Shown: positions 35,496-43,859 of the stretch, one piece after another
Layout of the letters: each line of letters begins with the position of its first letter
How positions within the stretch are numbered: position 1 is the first letter of the stretch
Assembly: GCA_023418595.1 (NCBI GenBank)
Contig: JAEZZI010000014.1
Location: 5,872-69,871, forward strand
Origin: Pseudomonadota bacterium
Lineage (GTDB): Bacteria > Pseudomonadota > Alphaproteobacteria > Sphingomonadales > Sphingomonadaceae
DNA length: 64,000 nucleotides
Direction: 5' to 3'
Notes under the pieces: model-generated
Told to the model about the DNA's origin: nothing
The model's input: only the letters and a program-made list of their open reading frames with translations
Databases searched by the model: none
Translations under genes and position numbers: made by a program

Positions 35496-35641
35496 GCTTC
35501 ACCCCAAAGCGGCGAACACACACCTCTCCCGTTCCGGGAAACGGCCCTGTCCGTCGGCCCGGTGAAGATCAGGAAATAAGGAGCGTGCCCCCTCGGAGGA
35601 TTTTTCTAACCCAAAGCCGAACGGGCCGCAACGCCTCATAC

Positions 35642-35696
35642 GGGGATTTCATGGGATACGCCCCCACTTTAACCTAATAGGTGGTTTTTAGTGGTC
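35642..35696. promoter_or_regulatory. Candidate MraZ boxes upstream of mraZ
   Basis: Four GGG/TGG-type pentamers fall on an exact 10-bp grid: GGGGA at 35642, TGGGA at 35652, TGGTT at 35682 and TGGTC at 35692 (plus strand, opposite to mraZ). MraZ is known to bind TGGGN repeats with 5-bp spacers. The rest of the 657-bp space 35496-36152 shows no gene; it must also hold the dcw promoter, which I could not fix. Confidence 0.35.
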
Positions 35697-36152
35697 TTGG
35701 CCGTTTTTTGTTCGCTTTAGATTTCGGTTCAAGCATCAGATCGAGACCTAGACGCCGACAAAATCCGAGCGTTGCCGCCCCGACGCCGTGAATGACGTTT
35801 CGCCGTTGTTGGTGTCGGCACATTCGATCGTGAGACGCGTCGCACCGCCCGAGCCCGACTGGTGCCGCTCTGCCCTATGCAGTGACCGTGTTTCCGCTAA
35901 GGTAGATCGCGGGCGGGTGGTTGGCTCCGGACCTGCCAGCCTATCGGAGAGGGTCGCGCATCGATTCGGGACGTTTCCGCTGAAGCAGGAGGCTGTTGGT
36001 GTGCCGCGTTCATCGTTGGGATCATCGGATCAACGACGGCGTCGTCAGCAGCAAGTATCGCCGCCGCCCGACATTCTGGCTCCGAACGCACCTCGACCCT
36101 GATTTTCCAGCCTAATGGTCTTGGTTCTCAACCTGGTGTGGCGCCATACCTC

Positions 36153-36734
36153 TCAAGGCACCGAAACCGCTCCCTCCCGCACCTCCGGGAAGCCCCGCAT
36201 CACCGCCCCGGCCAGCTTCGCCGCCACCGCTTCCGGCGCATCGCCCGGCGTGCCGTCCGCCTGCGCCGTCAGCGCGCTGCCGCGCCACACCACGCGGCCC
36301 TCGGCGCGCGACACCAGTTCGATCGTCAATTCAGTGACCACCAGCGTCCGCAACTGCGATTTGGCCGATGGCAGCGTCACCGTCATCCCCGCGCCCCAAT
36401 TGCCGACCCGCGTCGCCGCGCCCGTTTCCTGCCCATCGGCCGCCACCTCGCCTGCCGCGCGCCGCGACACCGCGATCCGCGCGATATAGCGCGCCTGTCC
36501 GCCCGCCCCCGGCAACGCGATGAAATTCGCATCGATCAGCGCCCGCTCGACCGCTTCGGCAAACACCGTCCGCACCTCGGCCGGTCCGGCATTCTCGGCC
36601 ATCGGCTCGACCGTCACCGTCCCCGGCGTCGGCACCGCGTCGGCCTGAACCGGCACCGGCTCAGCAGCAGGCGGCGGCGCGGCCACAGCCTGAGCGGGCG
36701 TCAGCGCAGCGGTCAGCATCATCAACGCATACAT
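36153..36734 (-). CDS. Exported hypothetical protein
   Basis: 193 residues from the ATG at 36734, which has GGGAGG 9 bases upstream. A signal peptide (MYALMMLTAALTPAQAVAAP) is followed by a Pro/Val-rich linker and a domain of about 130 residues. Its pattern (RTVFAEAVERALIDANFIAL, then TELTIELVSRAEGRVVWRGS) suggests an alternating beta fold like periplasmic lipoprotein-type proteins of the DUF4136 kind, but I do not recognise the family with confidence. It is divergent from rplK. Confidence 0.75.
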   Translation of the reverse strand: MYALMMLTAALTPAQAVAAPPPAAEPVPVQADAVPTPGTVTVEPMAENAGPAEVRTVFAEAVERALIDANFIALPGAGGQARYIARIAVSRRAAGEVAADGQETGAATRVGNWGAGMTVTLPSAKSQLRTLVVTELTIELVSRAEGRVVWRGSALTAQADGTPGDAPEAVAAKLAGAVMRGFPEVREGAVSVP

Positions 36735-36988
36735 GGCAATCAACCTCCCGCTGCGCGCGACTTGTCGGTGGCAATGCTCGGGCGATTCGGACACAGAGGC
36801 AAGCGGTGATTGCGCTTGGTCACGACAGGTTGCAGACGAGCAGTTTTTGTCATAAGAGCCCGCGCTTCCACACGTTTATCGTTGGAAATCTTGCGGGAGG
36901 GCGCGTCGCCAGACGGACCCGACTGAACCGCTAAACTTGAACCGGGCGCGGCCTTTCAGGCGGCATACCCCGTAACAGAGTGAGAAAC

Positions 36989-37420
36989 ATGGCAAAAAAG
37001 ATTACCGGCTATATCAAGCTGCAAGTGCCCGCGGGCGCTGCAAATCCGTCGCCCCCGATCGGCCCGGCACTGGGTCAGCGCGGCGTCAACATCATGGAAT
37101 TCTGCAAGGCGTTCAACGCGTCGACCGGTGACCTGGAAAAGGGCGCGCCGATCCCGACCGTCATTACCGTCTATGCCGATCGTTCCTTCTCGTTCGAAAC
37201 CAAGACGCCGCCTGCGACCTTCCTCATCAAGAAGGCCGCGAACCTGAAGTCGGGTTCGAAAGAGCCGGGCAAGGTGTCCGCGGGCAAGATCAAGCGCTCG
37301 GCGCTGTCGGCGATCGCCGAGACCAAGATGAAGGATCTGAACGCCAACGATATCGAAGCGGCAACCCGCATCATCGAAGGCTCCGCCCGCGCAATGGGCC
37401 TCGAAGTGGTGGAGGGCTAA
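36989..37420 (+). CDS. rplK: 50S ribosomal protein L11
   Basis: 143 residues of the GTPase-associated center. N-terminal KITGYIKLQVPAGAANPSPP and IGPALGQRGVNIMEFCKAFN bind thiostrepton-type drugs and RNA; the C-terminal part has PPATFLIKKAANL and DLNANDIEAATRIIEGSARAMG. The ATG at 36989 is taken over the in-frame GTG at 36980. secE-nusG, usually just upstream, are not present. It is 4 bp from rplA. Confidence 0.97.
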   Translation: MAKKITGYIKLQVPAGAANPSPPIGPALGQRGVNIMEFCKAFNASTGDLEKGAPIPTVITVYADRSFSFETKTPPATFLIKKAANLKSGSKEPGKVSAGKIKRSALSAIAETKMKDLNANDIEAATRIIEGSARAMGLEVVEG

Positions 37421-37424
37421 GGAC

Positions 37425-38117
37425 ATGGCAAAGCTCACGAAGAAGCAGAAGGCCTGGTCGATCGACGGCGAAAAGCTGCACGGCATCGACGAGGCGATCA
37501 AACTGGTGAAGGACAACGCGACGTCCAAGTTCGACGAAACCGTCGAAGTCGCGCTCAACCTCGGCGTCGATCCCCGACACGCCGACCAGATGGTCCGCGG
37601 CGTCGTCACCCTGCCCAAGGGCACCGGCAAGACCGTCCGCGTCGGCGTGTTCGCCAAGGGCGCGAAGGCCGATGAAGCACGCGAAGCGGGTGCCGATGTG
37701 GTTGGCGCCGAAGACCTGATGGAAACCATTCAGGGCGGCAAGATCGATTTCGATCGCTGCATCGCGACCCCGGATATGATGGGCGTCGTCGGTCGTCTGG
37801 GTAAGGTGCTGGGTCCCAAGGGGCTGATGCCGAACCCCAAGCTCGGCACTGTGACCATGAACGTCGCCGAAGCGGTCAAGGCAGCCAAGGGTGGCCAGGT
37901 CGAATACCGCGTCGAAAAGGCCGGCATCATCCATTCGGGCATCGGCAAGGCGTCGTTCCCGGCAGAAGACCTGCGCGCCAATTTCGACGCGCTGGTCGAT
38001 GCGGTGGTCAAGGCCAAGCCTGCGGGCGCCAAGGGCAAATATGTCCGCAAGATCGCGCTTTCGAGCTCGATGGGCCCGGGTGTGAAGGTCGATACGGCGG
38101 AAGTCGCCATCGCCTGA
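37425..38117 (+). CDS. rplA: 50S ribosomal protein L1
   Basis: 230 residues forming the L1 stalk. Family blocks: FDETVEVALNLGVDPRHADQ, VRGVVTLPKGTGKTVRVGVF, DRCIATPDMMGVVGRLGKVL and GPKGLMPNPKLGTVT. L1 often autoregulates the rplKA mRNA. Ends with a clear terminator, so rplKA is a separate unit from rplJL here. Confidence 0.97.
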   Translation: MAKLTKKQKAWSIDGEKLHGIDEAIKLVKDNATSKFDETVEVALNLGVDPRHADQMVRGVVTLPKGTGKTVRVGVFAKGAKADEAREAGADVVGAEDLMETIQGGKIDFDRCIATPDMMGVVGRLGKVLGPKGLMPNPKLGTVTMNVAEAVKAAKGGQVEYRVEKAGIIHSGIGKASFPAEDLRANFDALVDAVVKAKPAGAKGKYVRKIALSSSMGPGVKVDTAEVAIA

Positions 38118-38150
38118 TCCGATCAGCGTTCTCGCTGAGAAACAGAACAG

Positions 38151-38181
38151 GGTCGGGAGCCATTCTCCCGGCCCTTTTTTG
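38151..38181 (+). terminator. Rho-independent terminator after rplA
   Basis: Stem GGGTCGGGAG / CTCCCGGCCC with a five-base loop is followed by six T residues, 33 bp after the rplA stop. Confidence 0.9.
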
Positions 38182-38321
38182 TGCGTTCAGCCTGGGTTCG
38201 GAGGGAGAAGCCGAGAGATTCCAGCGTTGGACGCTTTGTGCTGACGGCGGCAAACCGCTATGAGAGCGCGGACGAAGCGTCGTCCGGTGTAACGGGGCGA
38301 TGTGGCAAGGGAACAAGTTTG

Positions 38322-39794
38322 ATGATCGGTACGAAGGCGCTGTGGTTGGTTTCGGTGGCGGGTCTGGCTGGCCCGGCAATCGCGCAACAGGCCGTGCCAC
38401 AGATGCAGCCGCCACGCGCAACGGCCCCCGCTTCAACGCCGCAGATGGTGCAAGCGGTGCCCGCCCCCGTGCAGATTCCGCCACTGTCGGACGCACAGGC
38501 GACCGAACTGCGCGAATTGTTGGCGAACAATCCTCGCGCCGAGGGATTGCGCTCGGCCAACGACAGCCGCCTGCAACCCATCTCCACCGCGCAGGATGCG
38601 CTGGTCGCCGCCGCGCTCGACCATGCCCGCGCGGTTCATGCCGGGCGGCTGGCCGAGGAGGATTTCCAGGAAGACTGGGCGCTGCGGCCGCGATATTTCG
38701 ACCCGCGCCCCGGCTTTGCCAAGGCCGTTGCCGAAAACCGCATCGGCCAGTGGTTCGCCAGCCTGCCGCCGCCCTGGGCGGGATATGACGGGCTGAAGAC
38801 GGGGCTTCAGCGCTATCGCCAGATCGTCGCCGATGGCGGCTGGAACAGCGTGCCCGCCGGGCCGGACTTGTCGGTCGGCAGCAAGGGACCGCGTGTCGCG
38901 GCGCTTCGCAAGCGGTTGGCGGTCGAGGACAAGACGGTAGCCGCAACCGGCGATCAGTTCGACGCCGCGCTCAAGGAAGCGGTGGTCCGCGCCCAGCGCC
39001 GCTACGGCCTCAACCCCAGCGGGCTGGTATCCACGCAGACGCTCGCTGCGCTCAATGTGCCCGCGCAGGACCGCGTGCGTCAGATCATGGCGAACATGGA
39101 ACGCTGGCGCTGGATGCCGCACGAACTGCCGGCAAACCGGATTCAGGTAAACATCGCCGCTGCGATCGTGACCGTATTCGAAGGCGACAAGCCCGTAATG
39201 TCGATGCGCGGCGTGACGGGGAAAGTGGGGACGGAGACGCCGATGCTGTCGTCGACGATCCATTCGATCGTGCTCAATCCACCGTGGAACGTGCCCGCGC
39301 GCATCGCGCGCGACGAATTGTTCCCCAAGGGCATGGCCTATCTGAAGGCCAATGATTTCCGCGTCATCGGCGAGGGTCCGAACCGTCGCCTGCAACAAAT
39401 GGCCGGGCCGAAGGCGGCGCTGGGCCGGTTCAAATTCGATTTCGACAATCCGTTCGCAGTCTATCTGCACGACACGCCTGCAAAGGCGGGTTTCGGGCGG
39501 TTCGACCGGCTGGAAAGTCATGGCTGTATCCGGCTGGAGAAGCCGCATGAGCTTGCCAATTACCTGCTCCGCACCTCTTCCGAATGGAGCGAGGCGAAGG
39601 TTCAGGAAACGCTCGACAGCGGAAAGACCGTGCGCGCGCAACTGACCACGCCTGCGCAGGTCTATCTGCTCTACTGGACCGCCTTCGCCAGCGCCAATGG
39701 CGACGTCAACTTTCGCGCCGACCCCTATGGCTGGGACGCCAAGCTAGCCGACAAGATCGAGGCCCGTCAGGCCCGCCAGATCGCCGCCCGCTGA
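38322..39794 (+). CDS. L,D-transpeptidase, YcbB-like
   Basis: 490 residues from the ATG at 38322 (AAGGGA upstream). Signal peptide 1 to about 21, a scaffold domain, a peptidoglycan-binding domain (SVGSKGPRVAALRKRLAVED to STQTLAALNV, about 185-250), and a C-terminal YkuD catalytic domain with SHGCIRL: H400 and C402. The large layout with an inserted lid-like domain matches the YcbB (LdtD) type that makes 3-3 crosslinks in the wall. It follows rplA by about 200 bp and precedes a lipoprotein gene by 10 bp. Confidence 0.9.
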   Translation: MIGTKALWLVSVAGLAGPAIAQQAVPQMQPPRATAPASTPQMVQAVPAPVQIPPLSDAQATELRELLANNPRAEGLRSANDSRLQPISTAQDALVAAALDHARAVHAGRLAEEDFQEDWALRPRYFDPRPGFAKAVAENRIGQWFASLPPPWAGYDGLKTGLQRYRQIVADGGWNSVPAGPDLSVGSKGPRVAALRKRLAVEDKTVAATGDQFDAALKEAVVRAQRRYGLNPSGLVSTQTLAALNVPAQDRVRQIMANMERWRWMPHELPANRIQVNIAAAIVTVFEGDKPVMSMRGVTGKVGTETPMLSSTIHSIVLNPPWNVPARIARDELFPKGMAYLKANDFRVIGEGPNRRLQQMAGPKAALGRFKFDFDNPFAVYLHDTPAKAGFGRFDRLESHGCIRLEKPHELANYLLRTSSEWSEAKVQETLDSGKTVRAQLTTPAQVYLLYWTAFASANGDVNFRADPYGWDAKLADKIEARQARQIAAR

Positions 39795-39804
39795 CACAGG
39801 AGAC

Positions 39805-40128
39805 ATGACCTTGAACACCCGCGCGCTCGCCGCCCTCGCCGCTCCCGCCCTGTTGCTCGCCGCCTGTTCGGGCGATAGCGATGTCGCGCCGGTCGAGGAG
39901 AATGTGACCGATTTCGAGGTCGAGGAGCCGATCCTCAACCGCCCAGATCCGATCGACGAACCCAGCCCGCTCCCCGTCGAAACGCCGACGCCCAGCCCGA
40001 CCCCGACGGAAGAACCGCTGCCCGACGAAGCGCAGATTCAGTTCGACGCCGAAGCAACCGGCATGACCGCACGCGTCGATCGCAATGGCCAGCCCGAGGG
40101 AAGCCCCGAAGAGCCGGTTCGGGATTAA
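39805..40128 (+). CDS. Small lipoprotein
   Basis: 107 residues with a lipobox LLLAACSG (Cys at about 21), followed by an acidic Pro/Thr-rich linker. It has AGGAGAC just before the ATG and sits 10 bp downstream of the L,D-transpeptidase, so the two are likely cotranscribed. No known domain; the C-terminal part is hydrophilic. Function unknown. Confidence 0.8.
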   Translation: MTLNTRALAALAAPALLLAACSGDSDVAPVEENVTDFEVEEPILNRPDPIDEPSPLPVETPTPSPTPTEEPLPDEAQIQFDAEATGMTARVDRNGQPEGSPEEPVRD

Positions 40129-40281
40129 TCGAACCAGCGTAGCGATTGGAATCGACCATGCCCGTCAAAGATCTCGCTGGGAGGCCAAGGCCGACCGACC
40201 CGGAATTGGCGGTGCTGGTCGAAATCCATCGACGACTGGCCTGCCCCCACCAGGCCGGCGTGGCGGGCGTGAGGGCGATGC

Positions 40282-40340
40282 GATGGCTCCGGCAGAGCCA
40301 TCGTCGCGTCCGGGACCGGGACCGGGACCGGGACCGGGGC
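40282..40340. repeat. Hairpin and CGGGAC hexamer tandem repeat
   Basis: GATGGCTC/GAGCCATC form an 8-bp stem (40282-40302), then four exact CGGGAC units (40311-40334) plus a degenerate fifth. The surrounding space 40129-40449 has no gene I can support. The tract is a plausible slippage site. Confidence 0.7.
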
Positions 40341-40449
40341 CTTTAACCGGTGGAGCCATGATCGGCTGACTTAATTCACGCTATCGGTGCGGCGGTGTCG
40401 GCCCCATCCAATGCTGGAACCGGACGGCAACCCGGCGGGTTTTGGCCGC

Positions 40450-40827
40450 ATGATCCACCATGTCTCTTTGGGCACCGCCGATGTCGCGCGCGCGCGCGCA
40501 TTTTACGATCCCGTCATGCACGAACTGGGGATGCGACGCACCTTCGATGTCGAGGAAGCGGTAGGCTATGGCGCGGGAATCACCGTGTTCAGCCTCAATC
40601 GACCTTCCGATGGCGCGCCCGCGACACCGGGGAACGGCGTGCACATCGCGTTCGAGGTGGAGAAACGTGCCGCGGTCGATGCCTTCTATCGCGCCGCGCT
40701 TGCAAACGGCGGGAGCAGCGATGGCGAACCGGGTCTGCGTCCCGCATATGACGCTAATTATTACGCCGCGTTCGTCCGCGATCCCGACGGCAACAAGATC
40801 GAGGCGCTGACCTTCGTCGCCGCCTGA
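40450..40827 (+). CDS. VOC (glyoxalase/bleomycin resistance) superfamily protein
   Basis: 125 residues. IHHVSLGTADVARARAFYDP at the N-terminus and NYYAAFVRDPDGNKIEAL at the C-terminus are the two halves of a VOC fold, with likely metal or substrate residues H4 and E at EALTF. The ATG at 40450 is preferred on fold grounds, although an upstream ATG in frame (40411) exists and no strong ribosome site is seen. Ring-cleavage, lyase or resistance roles are possible; the substrate is unknown. It converges with the second L,D-transpeptidase. Confidence 0.85.
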   Translation: MIHHVSLGTADVARARAFYDPVMHELGMRRTFDVEEAVGYGAGITVFSLNRPSDGAPATPGNGVHIAFEVEKRAAVDAFYRAALANGGSSDGEPGLRPAYDANYYAAFVRDPDGNKIEALTFVAA

Positions 40828-40840
40828 CCGGATCGGCGGA

Positions 40841-41407
40841 TCACGCGCGGCGGTAGATGTGCGGCATCCAGTTGCGGGTCACCGTGACCTTCGTCCCCAG
40901 CCCTGCCAGCGGATAGAGCTTTTCCGCGAAATCGACGGGCACGCCGACGCATCCGCGCGTCACCGCTCCGGGATCGACATTGCTGCCGTGGATCGCGATG
41001 CCGGTCCAGGTCAGGCGCATCATGTACGGCATCGGCGCGCCGACATAGATGTTCGACGTGTGGTCGACCTTCTTTTGCAGGATCGGGAAAGTGCCCGTCG
41101 GCGTCGGCTTGCGATCGGTGCCGAGATTGACCGCCGCGCGACCGATTTCCACGCCGCCGCGATAGACATAGATGCGCGCGACCTCCAGATCGACGACGAT
41201 CCACAGCGGTCCCGTAGTGGCGCCTTCGGTGTCCCAGGCGAACTCGCCGGGCTCCAGCGGCGACGGCAATTCCATCACCACGCGGACGTTGTTCGCATTG
41301 GCAGCAGCAGTGTTGGCCGAAACCTGGGGCGCGAAGGACAGCAGAAACAGCGCAGCCGCGAGTTTCCATCCGCTTTCGAACAACCCTTTCGCGTTAACCA
41401 ACTGCAT
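40841..41407 (-). CDS. L,D-transpeptidase, ErfK/YkuD type
   Basis: 188 residues: signal peptide (1 to about 32) and one YkuD domain. WIVVDLEVARIYVYRGG, then GTFPILQKK, and the catalytic block HGSNVDPGAVTRGCVG (H140, C153) with the Ser-His-Gly-Cys type arrangement. AGGAGG lies 8 bases before the ATG at 41407. It is the second L,D-transpeptidase in 3 kb and differs from the first in having no PG-binding domain. Likely crosslinks wall or attaches proteins to it. Confidence 0.9.
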   Translation of the reverse strand: MQLVNAKGLFESGWKLAAALFLLSFAPQVSANTAAANANNVRVVMELPSPLEPGEFAWDTEGATTGPLWIVVDLEVARIYVYRGGVEIGRAAVNLGTDRKPTPTGTFPILQKKVDHTSNIYVGAPMPYMMRLTWTGIAIHGSNVDPGAVTRGCVGVPVDFAEKLYPLAGLGTKVTVTRNWMPHIYRRA

Positions 41408-41541
41408 CACCTGCGCCTCCTGTTCTGATACGCTTCATAACGCATCTTGGGGCGATTCGGGCAGAGGCCGATTTCGACTGTCCGCAATTGGAACAGTTTG
41501 GTAGCGCGTAAAGAGTTGCTTGGTTAGCGACGCCCCCCACC

Positions 41542-41649
41542 CGTCATCCCGGACTCGTTCCGGGGTCCGCCAAAGCCGCTTGCGCACGGTGTTCGTATCA
41601 ATCCTATCATGTGCCGCCGTGCGGACCCCGGAACGAGTCCGGAGTGACG
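41542..41649. repeat. Paired inverted repeat, family CACCCCGGACTTGTTCCGGGG
   Basis: Arms 41542-41570 and 41621-41649 are reverse complements of 29 bp with one mismatch, around a 50-bp loop. Same family as 13740-13836. Confidence 0.87.
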
Positions 41650-41904
41650 CGTGAGTTGGGGGCATCGCAAACCCCAACCCTTGACTCCCGCGCCCATGAC
41701 GCTATTGCGCGCGGCTTGTCGTGTTCGGGTTCGCCCGTTAGCGATGCCGTCCGAGACAGCGAGCGGCTGGACTTCGCCAGCCTTGATCTCTCGCCTAGAC
41801 GGGGAATGCGTTTTTACCGATGCCGGGTAACCCCTGAGCGTTCGGGTCATGTGCCATATCCTGGCCGCGACGACCATCCCCCCTTGGACAACCACCGATC
41901 GGCT

Positions 41905-41958
41905 GGGCCTTAGGCCCGGTCCGTTCGGCGTTACCCGGACCGGCTCATGGGGAGCCGG
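41905..41958 (+). promoter_or_regulatory. Structured rplJ leader, candidate L10 autoregulation site
   Basis: Three consecutive stems can form just ahead of rplJ: GGGCC-TTA-GGCCC (41905-41917), GGTCCG/CGGACC (41918-41941) and CCGGCTC/GAGCCGG (41940-41958; the last two overlap by two bases). In many bacteria L10 with L7/L12 represses its own mRNA at such a leader. The specific fold here is only read by eye; the ribosome site AAGGAG lies at 41967 onward. Confidence 0.45.
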
Positions 41959-41978
41959 TTCATTGTAAGGAGACCGGC

Positions 41979-42494
41979 ATGGATCGTTCCCAGAAGACCG
42001 AAGCCGTCGCCGAGCTGAACCGCACCTTCAACGAGGTCGGCGTGGTGGTCGTCACCCGCAACCTCGGGATGACCGTCAAGCAATCGACGGACCTCCGCAA
42101 CAAGATGCGCGACGCCGGTGCGAGCTACAAGGTCGCAAAGAACCGCCTTGCCATCATCGCGCTCGAAGGAACCGATTACGGGTCGCTCGCCGACCTGCTG
42201 ACCGGTCCCACGGCGCTTGCATCATCGGCCGATCCGGTCGCTGCCGCCAAGGTAGTGGTCGATTTCGCCAAGACGACCGACAAGATCGAGATCGTCGGCG
42301 GCGCGATGGGCAAGACCGTACTCGACGCGAATGGCGTAAAGGCGCTGGCTTCGCTTCCGTCGCTTGACGAACTGCGCGGCAAGCTCGTGGGGCTCATCGC
42401 AGCACCCGCGACCAAGCTCGCGACGGTTACGCAGGCACCGGCGGCACAGCTGGCACGCGTGTTCGGCGCCTATGGCGCCAAGGAAGCCGCATAA
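41979..42494 (+). CDS. rplJ: 50S ribosomal protein L10
   Basis: 171 residues. Opens MDRSQKTEAVAELNRTFNEV, then NLGMTVKQSTDLRNKMRDAG and YKVAKNRLAIIALEGTDY; the C-terminal helix binding L7/L12 dimers is the Ala-rich end after KLATVTQAPAAQLARVFGAY. Preceded by AAGGAG. Cotranscribed with rplL 59 bp downstream. Confidence 0.97.
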   Translation: MDRSQKTEAVAELNRTFNEVGVVVVTRNLGMTVKQSTDLRNKMRDAGASYKVAKNRLAIIALEGTDYGSLADLLTGPTALASSADPVAAAKVVVDFAKTTDKIEIVGGAMGKTVLDANGVKALASLPSLDELRGKLVGLIAAPATKLATVTQAPAAQLARVFGAYGAKEAA

Positions 42495-42553
42495 GCGGCC
42501 TCGCGGACCTACCAGTATATTTATCAACCGATTGATTTGATTGGAGTTACATC

Positions 42554-42934
42554 ATGGCAGACCTGAACGCGCTGGTTGACCAGCTTTCCGAACTGACCGT
42601 CCTCGAAGCAGCCGAGCTGTCGAAGCTGCTCGAAGAAAAGTGGGGCGTCTCGGCAGCCGCAGCCGTTGCAGTCGCCGGCCCCGCAGGCGGCGGCGCAGCC
42701 GGTGCACCGGCGGAAGAAGCCAAGGACGAATTCGACGTCATCCTGACCGGCGACGGCGGCAAGAAGATCAACGTCATCAAGGAAGTCCGCGCCATCACCG
42801 GCCTGGGCCTGACCGAAGCAAAGGCGCTGGTCGAAGGCGCACCGAAGCCCGTCAAGGAAGGCGTGAACAAGGAAGAAGCCGAGAAGCTGAAGAAGCAGCT
42901 CGAAGAAGCCGGCGCGACCGTCGAACTGAAGTAA
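42554..42934 (+). CDS. rplL: 50S ribosomal protein L7/L12
   Basis: 126 residues. N-terminal dimerisation helices (LVDQLSELTVLEAAELSKLL), an Ala/Gly hinge (residues about 35-56), and the C-terminal factor-binding domain FDVILTGDGGKKINVIKEVR with GLGLTEAKALVEGAPKPVKE. Followed by two hairpins. Confidence 0.97.
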   Translation: MADLNALVDQLSELTVLEAAELSKLLEEKWGVSAAAAVAVAGPAGGGAAGAPAEEAKDEFDVILTGDGGKKINVIKEVRAITGLGLTEAKALVEGAPKPVKEGVNKEEAEKLKKQLEEAGATVELK

Positions 42935-42940
42935 GCCGCA

Positions 42941-42978
42941 GCATTGTGCGGATCGGTTCGGTTCGATCCGCACAATGC
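42941..42978 (+). terminator. Strong hairpin after rplL (no T-run)
   Basis: A perfect 15-bp stem (GCATTGTGCGGATCG and complement, 42941-42955 and 42964-42978) with an 8-base loop begins 7 bp beyond the rplL stop. The missing T-run suggests mRNA stabilisation, RNase processing or attenuation more than a classical stop. Confidence 0.6.
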
Positions 42979-43082
42979 GAGGCCGGCCGGCGGCGAAGCC
43001 GTCCGCACCCGCCTGCGCGTGGCAAGCGTGGCAGGATGAACCCCGGTCACGGTCTTGGCGATTCTGCTTCGAAAGCAATAAA

Positions 43083-43118
43083 GGGGGCGGTCCAACGATG
43101 GGCCGCCCCCGTTTTCTT
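43083..43118 (+). terminator. Rho-independent terminator downstream of rplL
   Basis: GGGGGCGG / CCGCCCCC stem followed by GTTTTCTTT. It probably ends the rplJL transcript. The space 42935-43263 holds this and the preceding hairpin and no gene that I can support. Confidence 0.8.
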
Positions 43119-43263
43119 TGGAGACACCAGCGTCAGGGTTCGCCCGCCTTCAGCGAACCCGCAACGACTGTCTTTATTTAAAACGCGTTAGTCCCCCTGC
43201 CGCGACATCTTAAACCGCACCAGTTCGACGCACCGAATTAGCCTCGGCGCACCCGCGTTTCGG

Positions 43264-43797
43264 CTAAAGCCGCCAGTTCGCGCGTACGCCGATGATGTCG
43301 AGCCCCGGATTCTGGCCGCCGAACAACTGCGCGTGGCTGACGTGAATCCAGCTGGCTTCGACCGACAGGCGCGGGGTCGCCTGAATGCCGACCGCGATTT
43401 CGGGTTCGAACAGAACGCGACTGCCCAGATCGGTGCGCAGGTTGGTCGCCGGATCGACGCGAAAATCCGGGCCGTCATGGATGGCGATGCCGATGCCGGG
43501 GCGAACATAGAGCCGGTCGCCCAGTTTCCAGCTGAGCCCGGCGGCGAGCAGATTGGTCTCTCCATCGAGATTGACCACCGCGACGACATAGGGTTCGGGC
43601 GATCCGATTGCCGACAGACCCTCGACGGGCGCGAAGCGGTATCCCGCCTGGAGATCGGTGCCGCGTTCGCCAATATCCTTGGTGAAGGGGGTATCGACGC
43701 CGTGCGCGGCGATGCCACCCCACACCTCCTGCGCGGCTGCTGGCAAGGGTGCGGCAAGCGCGGCCGCAAAGATCAGAACCGGAAATCTCAACGCCAC
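43264..43797 (-). CDS. PagL-like lipid A 3-O-deacylase (acyloxyacyl hydrolase family)
   Basis: About 177 residues with a signal peptide (LRFPVLIFAAALAAPLPAAA) and an eight-stranded barrel pattern. The C-terminal WIHVSHAQLFGGQNPGLDII matches the PagL catalytic motif: a histidine-serine pair within H-x-S-[HN]-A, followed by NPG-x-D. The GTG at 43797 is used; a TTG two codons downstream has better spacing from GGGAGA. The enzyme would trim an acyl chain from outer-membrane lipid A or, in sphingolipid-bearing cells, another outer-leaflet lipid. Confidence 0.78.
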   Translation of the reverse strand: MALRFPVLIFAAALAAPLPAAAQEVWGGIAAHGVDTPFTKDIGERGTDLQAGYRFAPVEGLSAIGSPEPYVVAVVNLDGETNLLAAGLSWKLGDRLYVRPGIGIAIHDGPDFRVDPATNLRTDLGSRVLFEPEIAVGIQATPRLSVEASWIHVSHAQLFGGQNPGLDIIGVRANWRL

Positions 43798-43859
43798 TCT
43801 CCCGATTGTGTCGCCGCAGCATTGCATCAACGGCGGAAAGTGCAAGCCCGGCCGCGCGA

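Noticed and set aside
42941..42978. Possible tRNA or small RNA gene after rplL
   Set aside because: The perfect stem is a simple hairpin, not a cloverleaf; no tRNA anticodon or CCA-type end was seen.
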